DNA of 64,000 nucleotides, from assembly GCF_007992835.1 (NCBI RefSeq), contig NZ_BKBA01000008.1, positions 186,001 to 250,000 of the forward strand, in the 5' to 3' direction. This stretch comes from Knoellia locipacati. Lineage in GTDB: Bacteria > Actinomycetota > Actinomycetes > Actinomycetales > Dermatophilaceae. The notes below the pieces were generated by a model, which had not been told where the DNA came from, did no database searches, and saw only the letters and a program-made list of their open reading frames with translations. Both the position numbers and the translations under genes were made by a program. Positions 34,461 through 43,149 of this stretch are shown one piece after another. Each line of letters starts with the position of its first letter. The stretch's first letter is position 1.

Positions 34461-34910
34461 TCAGGCGGTCAGGAGGCCGGCCCCCAGCGAGAGCAGGCTG
34501 GCGGCGAGCAGGGCTGCGCCCGCGAAGACGAGGGCGATGAGCCTGGTGGGCTCGGTCCGCCCCGGGCCCATCGACGAGAAGAAGAACCCGCCGGGCATGA
34601 GCAGGGCCGCCACGGCGACACCCGAACGCGACAGCCAGCTGAGCGGCCCGGTCTGACGCGTCGAGTCGGCGAGGACCTGGCAGATGAGGGCGAGGAGCAG
34701 CAGCACGGCGGCGTGGGCGTGCCCGGCCCGCGCGAACTTCTCCTGGAACTCGGTCGCCGGCGCGGCGCCCCGGACGATCTTCACGAGGTAGAGCCCCCCG
34801 GTCTCGACGGTGACCAGCGCGATGAGCAGGATCCCTGCCGTCGTGCGCGACGCGTCGGAGAGGACCGCGGTCGTCGTGGCGAGGGTGGGTGGGTCGGTGA
34901 GCAGCGACAT
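34461..34910 (-). CDS. four-helix membrane protein, unknown function
   Basis: A 149-residue protein with four hydrophobic segments (about 22-42, 65-82, 92-110 and 124-146). The pattern EFQEKFARAGHAHAAVLLLL in the first loop and helix 2 is distinctive but not tied to a known activity. The ATG at 34910 is chosen because AAGGGAG lies at good spacing. A long palindrome (34924-34963) sits directly upstream, so expression may be controlled by a repressor encoded elsewhere. Confidence 0.65.
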   Translation of the reverse strand: MSLLTDPPTLATTTAVLSDASRTTAGILLIALVTVETGGLYLVKIVRGAAPATEFQEKFARAGHAHAAVLLLLALICQVLADSTRQTGPLSWLSRSGVAVAALLMPGGFFFSSMGPGRTEPTRLIALVFAGAALLAASLLSLGAGLLTA

Positions 34911-34923
34911 CGAGGACTCCCTT

Positions 34924-34963
34924 GGATAGTGCGACTCCCCAATCTTGGAGAGTCCCACTATCC
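34924..34963 (-). promoter_or_regulatory. operator-like palindrome
   Basis: GGATAGTG (34924-34931) and CACTATCC (34956-34963) are perfect inverted repeats, with further ACT/AGT symmetry inside. It lies just upstream of the membrane protein start at 34910 and is rich in A/T for this genome. Confidence 0.6.
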
Positions 34964-35008
34964 GGTGTCAAGGGTGTCAAAGGTGTCAAGGGTGTCGGCG
35001 GTGTCGGG
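34964..35008. repeat. 9-base tandem repeat x5 over a stop codon
   Basis: GGTGTC occurs every nine bases at 34964, 34973, 34982, 34991 and 35000. The stop codon of the kinase-phosphatase gene (34986-34988) lies within the third copy; unit number changes could alter the 3' end. Confidence 0.9.
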
Positions 35009-37061
35009 GTGCCCCGTCGTGTGCCGGCCCAGGAGGAGCGTGGGACTCGCGGGCCGCCGCGATGTCGCGCTCCAGGAGCGCCGTGGTGGCGGACGCCTGC
35101 TCGGGCGACTCCCACTGGATCCGGGCGAGGTCGCGTTCGGCGGCGTCGGCCACGGAGGCGAGCCCGGCCGCGGAGACGAGGTTGACGGCATACGCCTCGA
35201 GGGCGGCGCCCACGGGAGTGTCGACGACGACGATCCCCTCCGACCGCAGAGCCGCTCGCTCCCGTGCCGGAGTGTCGACGACGTCGTGGATGAGGACGAG
35301 CCGGACGGCGTCGGGGTCCTCGGCGAGCATCCGGCGGCCGACCTCGACGTCGCCCTGACCGCTGTCGCCGACGAACACGACCTGGGTCTCGGGCATCAGC
35401 GCCCTGAAGTGGCGGAAGTTCTCGATCTTGGCGCCCGCCATCGAGTCGTGGTTGCGCAGCCCGGCGAACGTCCCCGACAGGACCGAGTGCGGTGGCAGCC
35501 CAAGCTCGCGCAACCCTCGCCGGGTGTGCTGTTCGATGAGACCGGCGGGGTCCATGGGGCGCGCCGTGACGAAGGTGAGGTCGCCGGGCGACTCGGGGTC
35601 GGCGGCGTGCCCGGCGTCGAGGGCGCGGTAGAGCGCGACGACGCCGGGATAGACCGTGCCGCGCGGGTAGCGGTCGTCGTGCAACGCGCAGCGCAGGGTG
35701 TCGTCGATGTCGCTGAGCACGTGGAGGTCGGGCACCTTGACGAGAGCGGCCTGGGCCGCGACGTGGTCGAGGATGTCGGCCCGCACACCCTCGTCCTGGA
35801 CGACGTCGAAGACGAGGTGCTCGAGGTCGCGGTGGTCCGGGCCGGCACTGAGCAGGCTCTTGAACCGGGTGAGGTCGCCACCCGTGAGGCCGAGGAACGC
35901 GTCGCGGACGAGCAACTCGCGGGCGTGGTCGGAGGACCAGCTGTGGCCGTGGTGGAGCGCGTCGGCGAGGGCCGCGAGGTCGCGCTCGGGCCCGTCGAGG
36001 AGCCGCCGCACCTCGGACTCGGTGTCGCGGGGCTCGGCGCGGCTGCGGACGAGCACCGCGCCGGGCCGCACACCGAGCTCGAGGCGTACGGCGTCGCCGA
36101 CCGGGTCACCGTCGACGTGGACGGCCGTCGGTTCGTCGACGTCGATGACGACGTGTCGACTGCGGTGGGTGCGCATCCCGGTCCAGCGGTCGCGACGTCG
36201 GGTGAGCACCCCGGCGGCGACACCGAGCCAGCCGACGATCGTCCGGGGAGCGACGACGAGGACGTCGAGGCGGCCGTCGGTCATCGACGCCGAGGGCATG
36301 AGGGGCAGCCCGAGCGGCAGGACCCGGCAGTTGCCGACGAGCACCGTGCGCACGGGCTCGGGGCCGCCGGGGCGCGAGTCCAGGCCGAGTCGCACCGTCA
36401 CCGGGTCGCCGACCGCCCGGCGTGCGAGCGCCGCGAAGTAGGCCGCCCAGCCGACCCTCTCCTTCGCCCGCTCACCGGTGGTGGCGAAGGCCTCCGCGTC
36501 CATCCCGACCCCGGCGACGACCGCGACGTCGAAGGACCGGGTCGACCCGTCGGCTCGCGTCAGCGTCAGCCAGGCGAGGTCGCTGTCGCGGACGGGCCCG
36601 TCGACCGCGAGCTCGACCACCGCGTCGAGCGCCTCGCCGTGGAGCCCGATCGTGCGCGACCAGAGGTTGGCGGTCCCGGTCGGCACGACGCCGAGCGCCA
36701 CCCGGTCGACCGCGGCACCCGAGTGCGACAGGGCCGCAGCGACCTCGCGCACCGTCCCGTCGCCGCCGACCGCCACGACCCGGTCGACGCCCCGGGCGAG
36801 GAGCTCGGCGACCTGGTCGGTGCCGGGGGAGTCGCGCGTGGTCTCGAGGACGACCGGCTCGGGCCAGCCACGGCGCCGCGTCGCGCGGCGTACGGCGGCG
36901 AGGGCGTCCGCACTGCGCGCCTTGAGCGGGTGGACGACGACGCCGCACAGGTGCTCGGTCGGTGACCAAGAGGTCAGTTCCTGCGCGTCGCCCGCGTCCA
37001 CATTCGACCTATTGGTCAGTTCCTGCGCGCCGCTCGCGTCCACATTCGACCCATTGGTCAT
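34986..37061 (-). CDS. lipid kinase - App1 phosphatase fusion
   Basis: A 691-residue two-domain protein. The N-terminal half (about 38-330) is a diacylglycerol-kinase catalytic domain: GGDGTV (99-104) and PTGTAN (127-132) form the nucleotide site. The C-terminal half (about 390-650) is an App1-type phosphatidate phosphatase domain of HAD type, with DIDDT (451-455) and FVGDSGQGDVEV as the phosphate-site motifs. One domain would make phosphatidate, the other remove its phosphate, so the protein may control a lipid signal or act on two lipids. The start region holds a 14-residue tandem repeat from a 42-base DNA repeat. It follows the response regulator by ten bases in a three-gene unit. Confidence 0.85.
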   Translation of the reverse strand: MTNGSNVDASGAQELTNRSNVDAGDAQELTSWSPTEHLCGVVVHPLKARSADALAAVRRATRRRGWPEPVVLETTRDSPGTDQVAELLARGVDRVVAVGGDGTVREVAAALSHSGAAVDRVALGVVPTGTANLWSRTIGLHGEALDAVVELAVDGPVRDSDLAWLTLTRADGSTRSFDVAVVAGVGMDAEAFATTGERAKERVGWAAYFAALARRAVGDPVTVRLGLDSRPGGPEPVRTVLVGNCRVLPLGLPLMPSASMTDGRLDVLVVAPRTIVGWLGVAAGVLTRRRDRWTGMRTHRSRHVVIDVDEPTAVHVDGDPVGDAVRLELGVRPGAVLVRSRAEPRDTESEVRRLLDGPERDLAALADALHHGHSWSSDHARELLVRDAFLGLTGGDLTRFKSLLSAGPDHRDLEHLVFDVVQDEGVRADILDHVAAQAALVKVPDLHVLSDIDDTLRCALHDDRYPRGTVYPGVVALYRALDAGHAADPESPGDLTFVTARPMDPAGLIEQHTRRGLRELGLPPHSVLSGTFAGLRNHDSMAGAKIENFRHFRALMPETQVVFVGDSGQGDVEVGRRMLAEDPDAVRLVLIHDVVDTPARERAALRSEGIVVVDTPVGAALEAYAVNLVSAAGLASVADAAERDLARIQWESPEQASATTALLERDIAAARESHAPPGPAHDGAPRHRRHP
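36969..37052. repeat. 42-base tandem repeat at the gene start
   Basis: Two copies of a 42-base unit starting GGTCAGTTCCTGCGCG; they encode two near-identical 14-residue blocks at the N-terminus of the kinase-phosphatase. The unit shares CAGTTC(C/T)TGCGC with the palindrome at 21278. Confidence 0.85.
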
Positions 37062-37071
37062 GTTCTGTCGC

Positions 37072-37740
37072 TCAGTCCGCGGCGTCGTGGACGAGGATCG
37101 CGACCTGGACCCGGTTGTCGACGCCGAGCTTGGTGAAGAGGCGGCCGACGTGGGTCTTGACGGTGGGGACGCTCATGAACAGCTCGGCCGAGATCTCGGC
37201 GTTGCTCAGCCCGCGACCGACCGCATGGGCGACCTCGCGCTCGCGCTCGGTGAGCGTGTCGAGGCGGGTCCGGGCGTCGTCGGCGCGGTCGTCGGAGGCC
37301 GTGCCCGGGCCGGCGACGGCGGCGATGAGCCGGGCGGTGACGCTCGGGGAGAGCATCGGCTGGCCCGAGGCGACCGTGCGCACCGCCTCGACGAGGCGGG
37401 CCGGCGGGGTGTCCTTGAGCATGAAGCCGGCGGCCCCGAGGCGCAGTGCCCTGAGCACCATGTCGTCGGCGTCGAAGGTCGTCAGCACGATGACCTTGAG
37501 CGACGGGTCGCGACCCAGCAGGACCTCGGTCGCGCTCAGCCCGTCGCGAAGCGGCATCCGGATGTCCATGAGGACGACCTCGGCCCCCGACGCCGGCACG
37601 AGGGTGAGCGCCTCCTCGCCGTTGGTCGCCTCGCCGACGACCGTGATCCCGGAGTTGCCCCCGAGCATCATCCCGAGCGCGGCCCGCACCATCGGGTCGT
37701 CGTCGACGATGGCCAGCCGGATCGGTGCGGGGTCGCTCAC
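37072..37740 (-). CDS. NarL/LuxR-type response regulator
   Basis: A 222-residue regulator: receiver domain (about 5-122) with Asp-Asp-Asp near 13-15, phospho-acceptor Asp in VVLMDIRMPLRDG, Thr in LTTFD and Lys in LKDTPP; then a LuxR helix-turn-helix (about 155-215, LTEREREVAHAVGRGLSNAEI). GTG start at 37740 overlaps the kinase stop by GTGA; a longer frame to 37758 exists but lacks support. Its probable target is the divergent ABC exporter at 39061. Confidence 0.9.
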   Translation of the reverse strand: MSDPAPIRLAIVDDDPMVRAALGMMLGGNSGITVVGEATNGEEALTLVPASGAEVVLMDIRMPLRDGLSATEVLLGRDPSLKVIVLTTFDADDMVLRALRLGAAGFMLKDTPPARLVEAVRTVASGQPMLSPSVTARLIAAVAGPGTASDDRADDARTRLDTLTEREREVAHAVGRGLSNAEISAELFMSVPTVKTHVGRLFTKLGVDNRVQVAILVHDAAD

Positions 37741-38918
37741 GGGGCCCACGGTATCCACGCCTCGACGACGTAGCCGCCGGTGGAGTCCGGACCGTGCCGC
37801 AGGCGTCCACCGGTGAGGGCGACCCGCTCGTCGAGGCCGAGCAGCCCGAGCCCCGACTCGGGCAGGCGGGTCCCGCGCGCACCGACCCGTGCAGCGTTGC
37901 GGACCGTGACGGTGAGACCGTCGTCCGGCGAGCCGGTGAGGCTCACCGTCACCGAGGTGCCGGTGGCGTGCTTGCGTGCGTTGGTCAGGGCCTCCTGGAC
38001 GATCCGGTATGCCGTCCGCCCCAGTCCGTCGGGCACGTCACCCGTGCAGGACTCGTCGAGGCTCACCCGCATCCCGCCGGCGCGCTCCTCGGCGACCAGC
38101 GCGGCGATGTCGGCGAGCACCGGCTGCGGACGCTCGGGTGCCGCTGCGTCGGGGAGGGTGGGGTCGCGCAGGACGCCGAGGACGTCGCGCAGGTCCCGCA
38201 GCGCTTGGTGGGCGTTCTCCTCGATGGTCCTGGCCGCCGTGGCCTGCTCCTCGGGCGCGAGGTCGGTGCGATAGCTCAGTGCACCGGCGTGCATCGCGAC
38301 GAGCGAGATGCGGTGTGCGAGAACGTCATGCATCTCGCGGGCGATGCGGGTGCGCTCGGCGGCCTGGGCCCGCGCGACGCGGGCCTGCTGCTCGCGTTCG
38401 GCGGTGACGGCGCGCTCGCGCAGCGATGCCATGAGGTCGCGCTGCGCACCCATCGCGTAGCCGACGGCGACGACGATGCCCGCGATGAGGGCGCCGAAGA
38501 GGAGCACCGCCCACACCGGGAGCTCGTCGTCGCCCGGATAGAAGCGCTCCTGGATGATCTCCGAGACCACGACCAGTGGGGCGACGATCGCGACGTCGCG
38601 CCACCGGTGACGCGCAGCGACCGATCCCACGGCCCAGGTCGCCGGCCCGGCGGAGCTCGCGGACACGCACGCGGCGAGGTTGGTGGCTGCGGCGACCCCC
38701 AGGGGCCACCGGTGACGGACGCGCACGAGCAGCACGGACACGAGCCCGAGTGCGAGGTCGCCGACGAAGAACCAGGCGATGATCGGCTCGTCGTCGATGT
38801 TGGCGTCGGCCATGGCGACGCCGGTGAACCCCCACGCGACGAGGCTGATGAGGCCCGCCAGCGACCAGCGCCACACGGAGCCGAGGCGGCCGTACTCGGG
38901 GGCGGAGGTGTCGGGCAT
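37737..38918 (-). CDS. NarL-type sensor histidine kinase
   Basis: A 393-residue kinase with four or five transmembrane helices (within about 18-157) and almost no extracytoplasmic loop, the intramembrane-sensing shape often linked to ABC exporters. HisKA_3 motif RIAREMHDVLAHRIS puts the phospho-acceptor at His197; the ATPase domain has Asn in QEALTNARKHA and GLGLLGLDERV. First gene of the operon; TAGGCT lies six bases before the ATG. It is divergent from the ABC exporter across a region with a small octamer hairpin. Confidence 0.9.
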   Translation of the reverse strand: MPDTSAPEYGRLGSVWRWSLAGLISLVAWGFTGVAMADANIDDEPIIAWFFVGDLALGLVSVLLVRVRHRWPLGVAAATNLAACVSASSAGPATWAVGSVAARHRWRDVAIVAPLVVVSEIIQERFYPGDDELPVWAVLLFGALIAGIVVAVGYAMGAQRDLMASLRERAVTAEREQQARVARAQAAERTRIAREMHDVLAHRISLVAMHAGALSYRTDLAPEEQATAARTIEENAHQALRDLRDVLGVLRDPTLPDAAAPERPQPVLADIAALVAEERAGGMRVSLDESCTGDVPDGLGRTAYRIVQEALTNARKHATGTSVTVSLTGSPDDGLTVTVRNAARVGARGTRLPESGLGLLGLDERVALTGGRLRHGPDSTGGYVVEAWIPWAP

Positions 38919-38924
38919 GGCACG

Positions 38925-38930
38925 AGCCTA
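38925..38930 (-). promoter_or_regulatory. -10 box, leaderless kinase operon
   Basis: TAGGCT on the minus strand, six bases before the ATG at 38918. Confidence 0.5.
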
Positions 38931-38983
38931 GGCAGGCGGCCCGCACGAGCGCGTCAGACTCCGGGCTGCGGCAGGTGGGCGCA

Positions 38984-39006
38984 CGGCATACCAAAGTCGT
39001 ATGCCG
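38984..39006. repeat. inverted octamer pair in divergent promoter
   Basis: CGGCATAC (38984-38991) and GTATGCCG (38999-39006) face each other across seven bases, between the kinase and ABC genes. It could be a hairpin or a dimer site. Confidence 0.7.
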
Positions 39007-39060
39007 GTCGGGACCGGCGACCGATGTGCGCGACCCGGCCACACCGGCAGGGTGGACACC

Positions 39061-39957
39061 ATGATCACAGTCGAGAACCTCACGAAGCGCTACGGCAGTT
39101 TCACCGCGGTGGACGGCATCTCCTTCGAGGTGCGCCCCGGGAGCGTCGTCGGATTCCTCGGTCCGAACGGTGCGGGCAAGTCCACGGCCATGCGGATGAT
39201 GACCGGGCTCACACCGCCGACGAGTGGTGGGTCCACCGTGCTCGGCAAGCCCTACCGCGACCTGCACAACCCCGGTCGCCAGGTCGGTGTCATGCTCGAC
39301 GCCTCCGCGCAGCACCCCGGCCGCACCGGTCGTGAGGTCCTGCGTCTCGCCGCGATCCAGATCGGGGTGTCCCGGCAGCGCGTCGACGAGGCGCTGGCCC
39401 TCGTCGGGCTCACCGACGAGGAAGCCGGACGGCGCGTCCGCAACTACTCGCTCGGCATGCGTCAGCGGCTCGGTCTGGCGTCGGCGCTGCTCGGCCAGCC
39501 CGAGGTGCTCATCCTCGACGAGCCGGCCAACGGCCTCGACCCGCAGGGCATCCACTGGATGCGCGGGCTGCTGCGCGGCTTCGCCGACGGTGGCGGCACG
39601 GTGCTCCTGTCGAGCCACCTGCTCCACGAGGTCCAGGTCATCGCCGACGACCTCGTCATGATCGGCCGCGGCCAGATCGTCGCGCAGGGGACCAAGGACG
39701 AGCTCCTCAGCCGCGGCGGCACCACGGTCCGCTCGACCGACGACAAGGCCCTGCACGCCGCCCTCCGGCGCGCGGAGGTCCCCGTCACCGACATCGCGTC
39801 GGGACTCGTCGTCGACGCCGAGCCCGGTGTCGTCGGCCAGATCGCCCTGGACGAGCGCATCGTCCTCCTCGAGCTCCGCTCCGGCGGGTCCGAGGGCCTC
39901 GAGGAGATGTTCCTCAGCCTCACCGCAGCCACGTCACGCGAAGGGACCGCAGCATGA
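39061..39957 (+). CDS. ABC exporter ATPase
   Basis: A 298-residue ATP-binding subunit of the DrrA/CcmA type. Walker A GPNGAGKS (34-41), signature SLGMRQ (131-136), Walker B LILDEP (151-156) and the switch histidine in LLSSHLLHEV are intact; a C-terminal extension of about 90 residues binds the permease in this family. The ATG at 39061 is preferred to the longer frame from 39001 because the latter begins inside the divergent promoter. The permease gene begins in its stop (ATGA). With the divergent NarL-type kinase/regulator it forms a sensing and export module, probably for an antibiotic or peptide. Confidence 0.92.
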   Translation: MITVENLTKRYGSFTAVDGISFEVRPGSVVGFLGPNGAGKSTAMRMMTGLTPPTSGGSTVLGKPYRDLHNPGRQVGVMLDASAQHPGRTGREVLRLAAIQIGVSRQRVDEALALVGLTDEEAGRRVRNYSLGMRQRLGLASALLGQPEVLILDEPANGLDPQGIHWMRGLLRGFADGGGTVLLSSHLLHEVQVIADDLVMIGRGQIVAQGTKDELLSRGGTTVRSTDDKALHAALRRAEVPVTDIASGLVVDAEPGVVGQIALDERIVLLELRSGGSEGLEEMFLSLTAATSREGTAA

Positions 39958-40784
39958 CCACCACCGACACCGGCACCGAGGCCCGCACCCCGGCGCTCGA
40001 CCCGAGCCTCGTCCAGCCGACCTCGACGCCGGGCGCCGACGGCCGGCCGGGCGTGCCGATGCAGCGCCTCGTGCACGTCGAGCTCCGCAAGATGGTCGAC
40101 ACCAAGGCCGGCCGCTGGATGCTCATCGTCATGTCGTCGATCTCGCTCGTCGTCGTCGCGGCGCTCCTCATCTGGGGCGAGTCCGACGAGATGACCTACG
40201 GGAACTTCCTGGGCTTCACGGCCCTCCCGCTCGCCCTGCTCCTGCCGATCCTCGGCATCATGGCGGCCACCGCCGAGTGGAGCCAGCGCACCGGTCTCGT
40301 GACGTTCACGCTCGAGCCGCGACGCGGTCGGGTCGTCGTCGCCAAGGTCGTCGCAGCGCTCGTCCTCGGCCTCGTCGTCACGGCAGCGGCGTTCGTCTTC
40401 GCGGCGTTGGCCAACGTCATCGGTGCGGCCGTCGGTGACGGCAGCGGCGCGTGGGACGTCACCTGGAAGGTCGGGCTCGGCGTCGTCCTCGGCTTCGCGA
40501 TCTACGTCCTGCAGGGGCTCGCGTTCGGGTTCGTCTTCCTCAACACCCCGTTCGCGATCGTCGCCTCGCTCCTCCTGCCGACGGTCTGGACCATCGCGGT
40601 CAGCCTCGTGTCGTCCCTGGCGGAGCCGAGCAAGTGGCTCGACCTCAACCAGGTCACTGAGCCGCTGTTCAGCGGGTCGATGACCGGCGAGAACTGGGGC
40701 CAGCTGTCGACGTCGTTCGGTGTGTGGGTCCTCGTGCCCCTGCTGCTCGGCGCGTGGCGGGTCATGCACCGCGAGGTGAAGTAG
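39954..40784 (+). CDS. ABC exporter permease
   Basis: A 276-residue integral membrane subunit (ABC-2 type) with six predicted helices after a cytoplasmic N-terminus of about 55 residues. QRTGLVTFTLEPRRGRVVVAK (cut here to its key part, TLEPRRGRVVVAK) is a conserved cytoplasmic coupling segment of this group. Partner of the ATPase at 39061, with ATGA overlap. A compound terminator follows. Confidence 0.87.
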   Translation: MTTTDTGTEARTPALDPSLVQPTSTPGADGRPGVPMQRLVHVELRKMVDTKAGRWMLIVMSSISLVVVAALLIWGESDEMTYGNFLGFTALPLALLLPILGIMAATAEWSQRTGLVTFTLEPRRGRVVVAKVVAALVLGLVVTAAAFVFAALANVIGAAVGDGSGAWDVTWKVGLGVVLGFAIYVLQGLAFGFVFLNTPFAIVASLLLPTVWTIAVSLVSSLAEPSKWLDLNQVTEPLFSGSMTGENWGQLSTSFGVWVLVPLLLGAWRVMHREVK

Positions 40785-40785
40785 C

Positions 40786-40919
40786 CCGTATGCCGGCCGC
40801 CCGAGTGGGCGCGGGTCCCACGCTCCCGCGTGGGCCGGCATACGGCAGGCGCCCCCGGCGGAGGGTGCTCGGTGGGGGTTCAGGGGCCCACCGAGCATCC
40901 CCTCCCGGGGGCGCCTGCC
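40786..40919. terminator. compound bidirectional terminator
   Basis: Two overlapping hairpins: CCGTATGCCGGCC (40786-40798) with GGCCGGCATACGG (40833-40845), and GGCAGGCGCCCCCGG (40844-40858) with CCGGGGGCGCCTGCC (40905-40919), the latter with an inner 12-bp stem. The first pair carries the octamer. Confidence 0.88.
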
Positions 40920-40925
40920 GTTGCG

Positions 40926-42503
40926 TCAGGTGATGCGGGAGCGGAGCTCGCGGAGGAGGACCTTGCCGGTGGCGTTGCGGGGCAGCTCGTCGAGGAAGTG
41001 CACCTCGCGCGGGACGCAGTGCCGGGCACGGTTGGCCTTGACGTGGTCCTTGACCTCGTCCTCGGTGAGCTCGTGCCCGTCGTGCAGCGTGATGAACGCG
41101 GCGAGCCGCTGGCCGAACTCGGGGTCGGGGACACCGACCACCGAGACCTCGCGGACGGCGGGGTGCTCGACGAGGAGCGACTCGACCTCGATCGGGTAGA
41201 CGTTCTCGCCGCCGCTGACGATCATGTCGTCGTCGCGGCCGTCGACATAGAACAGCCCGTCGGCCTCGTGGCCCATGTCGCCGGTCGAGACGAGGCCGTC
41301 GACGAAGTCCTTGGTGGCGCCGGAGGTGTAGCCCTCGAAGACGAGGTCGTTGCCGCAGAAGATCCGGCCGGTCTCGCCGGGCGCGACCTCGCCGTCGTCG
41401 GCGTCGAGGATCTTGACGACCGTGCCCAGCGGCGGCGTGCCGGCGGTGTCGGGGTCGCGGCGCAGGTTCTCCGGGGTGGCGATGCAGACCCACGACGCCT
41501 CGGTCGAGCCGTAGAGGTTGTAGAGGACGTCGCCGTATTCGTCCATGAACCGTGTCGTGAAGCCGTGCGGGTAGGCCGAGCCGGAGGTCGCGACGACACG
41601 CAGGTCGGGGCGGCGGCGTCGGCCCTGCGGGTCCGCCGGCAGCTCCATCATCCGCTGGAGCATCACCGGGATCGCGAACATCGCGTGGCAGTGGTGGGCC
41701 TCGAGGGCGTCCTTGGCCCGCTGCGGGTCGAAGCGCCGCTGGAGGACGATCGTCGCCCGCATCGCGAAGCTCAGCTGCATCGCCGCGTAGCCCCAGGTGT
41801 GGAAGATCGGGGCGCTGATGAGGGTGCGGTCCTCGGCGTGCAGGGGGATCCGCTCGATGATGGAGATGAGCGGGCCGAAGCCGCCGGGCGTCTTGCGGGC
41901 AGCGCCCTTGGGGGTGCCGGTCGTCCCGGACGTGAGGATGATCGTGCGACCGCCCCTGGCAGGGGGGTTGAGGGGCTGGGGCGCGGTCGTGGCGTCGAGG
42001 TCGCGCGCCCAGTCGCTCTCGCGGATGACCGTGAGGCCGTCGGGCAGGCCGGAGGCGACGGTGTCGAACTCGTCGTCGTGGATGAGTCCGACGACCTCCT
42101 GCTGCTGCGCGACCTGCGCCAGCTGGCCGGACGAGAGCCCGGTGTTCATGAGGACGAGGTCGATGCCGACGGCGGATGCGCCGGTCATGATCTCGATGGC
42201 GCCGACGTGGTTGCGGGCGAGGAGGCCGAGGCGCTGGCCGGGCTCGAAACCCTTGGCCTGCAACAGGGCTGAGGCCTTCTCCGAGCTCGCGAGGAGCTCC
42301 GAGTAGGTCACCGGACCGCGGTCCTCGTCGATGACCGCGACCTGCTTGGGGCTGCGGTTCGCCGCTTGGCGGAGCTCGCCGGCGAGACCGAACCCCCACT
42401 TGCGGAGGGCGACGAGCTGGTTGACCTGTCGGTGCGGAGGAGCGGGCGCGAGCATGCCGCGCTTGGCCATCACGGCACCGACGGTGAGCAGGCTGATCGC
42501 CAC
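40926..42503 (-). CDS. acyl-CoA synthetase (AMP-forming)
   Basis: A 525-residue adenylate-forming enzyme that joins a carboxylic acid to CoA using ATP. Phosphate loop TSGTTGTPKG (191-200), YGSTEAS in the middle, GDMG and the hinge DGRDDDMIVSGGENVYP, and the catalytic Lys514 in NATGKVLL are all present. The N-terminal helix (1-15) may bind the membrane. Its GTG is three bases after the stop of the SCP2-type lipid carrier, suggesting the two act together on fatty or sterol-like acids. Substrate not determinable. Confidence 0.9.
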   Translation of the reverse strand: MAISLLTVGAVMAKRGMLAPAPPHRQVNQLVALRKWGFGLAGELRQAANRSPKQVAVIDEDRGPVTYSELLASSEKASALLQAKGFEPGQRLGLLARNHVGAIEIMTGASAVGIDLVLMNTGLSSGQLAQVAQQQEVVGLIHDDEFDTVASGLPDGLTVIRESDWARDLDATTAPQPLNPPARGGRTIILTSGTTGTPKGAARKTPGGFGPLISIIERIPLHAEDRTLISAPIFHTWGYAAMQLSFAMRATIVLQRRFDPQRAKDALEAHHCHAMFAIPVMLQRMMELPADPQGRRRRPDLRVVATSGSAYPHGFTTRFMDEYGDVLYNLYGSTEASWVCIATPENLRRDPDTAGTPPLGTVVKILDADDGEVAPGETGRIFCGNDLVFEGYTSGATKDFVDGLVSTGDMGHEADGLFYVDGRDDDMIVSGGENVYPIEVESLLVEHPAVREVSVVGVPDPEFGQRLAAFITLHDGHELTEDEVKDHVKANRARHCVPREVHFLDELPRNATGKVLLRELRSRIT

Positions 42504-42506
42504 GGC

Positions 42507-42959
42507 TCAGCCCTTCGGCGTGTCGAACCAGTTCTGGAAGGCCATCGCCGCGCTGAGGTCGCCGCGGGCCTTGATCTTGCCCATCATCACCATCATCGTC
42601 GGGTTGCCCGAGCCGGTGATGAGCTTCGCGAACTCGGCCGGGCCGAGCATGATCGACGTCTTCGGCTCCTGGGTCGGGCTCTTCTCGATCGTGCAGGTGC
42701 CGTCCTTGACGACGACGGCGTAGGTGTCGTCGCTGCCGCCCGGCCCGCCCGTGATGCGCCAGTTGACGCGGGCGTCGGCGCCCTTGGCCTTCTCGGGGTT
42801 GAAGAGGGTGGGGAAGCGCTCGAAGATCGCGTCGAGGATGGCGGTGCGGTGCTCGCCACCCATGACCTCGTTGATCTCCTTGTCGGAGGCGTTCTTGACG
42901 GTCGCCGCGAACTCCGCGGCACTCATGGTGCCGAAGGTGGTGGGATCGATGCTGGTCAT
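42507..42959 (-). CDS. SCP2 sterol/lipid-carrier protein
   Basis: A 150-residue single-domain SCP2-like protein, which binds hydrophobic acyl chains in a beta-sheet tunnel. Typical segments are AILDAIFERFP, the WRITGGPGGSDDTYAVVV strand pair, and the final AAMAFQNWFDTPKG. ATG at 42959 with a strong GAGGAGG eleven bases upstream. It probably presents acyl ligands to the acyl-CoA synthetase translated right after it. Confidence 0.88.
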   Translation of the reverse strand: MTSIDPTTFGTMSAAEFAATVKNASDKEINEVMGGEHRTAILDAIFERFPTLFNPEKAKGADARVNWRITGGPGGSDDTYAVVVKDGTCTIEKSPTQEPKTSIMLGPAEFAKLITGSGNPTMMVMMGKIKARGDLSAAMAFQNWFDTPKG

Positions 42960-43086
42960 CGCGAGGCTCCTCCTCGTTGAGGTCTGGTGATCAGCCTCGA
43001 CCCTACTTGCGGGTAGGTGGAGCGACAACGGCTCACGTCCCGTGCCACCGGTCACACCGGGTGGGTGTGGCGCTCACCGGAAGCCG

Positions 43087-43134
43087 CAAGGTCCCACGGA
43101 TCGCGGCATAGGCGCCGCGTTCCGTGGGACCTTG
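43087..43134. terminator. topA terminator hairpin
   Basis: CAAGGTCCCACGGA pairs perfectly with TCCGTGGGACCTTG (14 bp) after the topA stop at 43150 (minus strand). Confidence 0.85.
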
Positions 43135-43149
43135 TCGACCACCCGGGGG

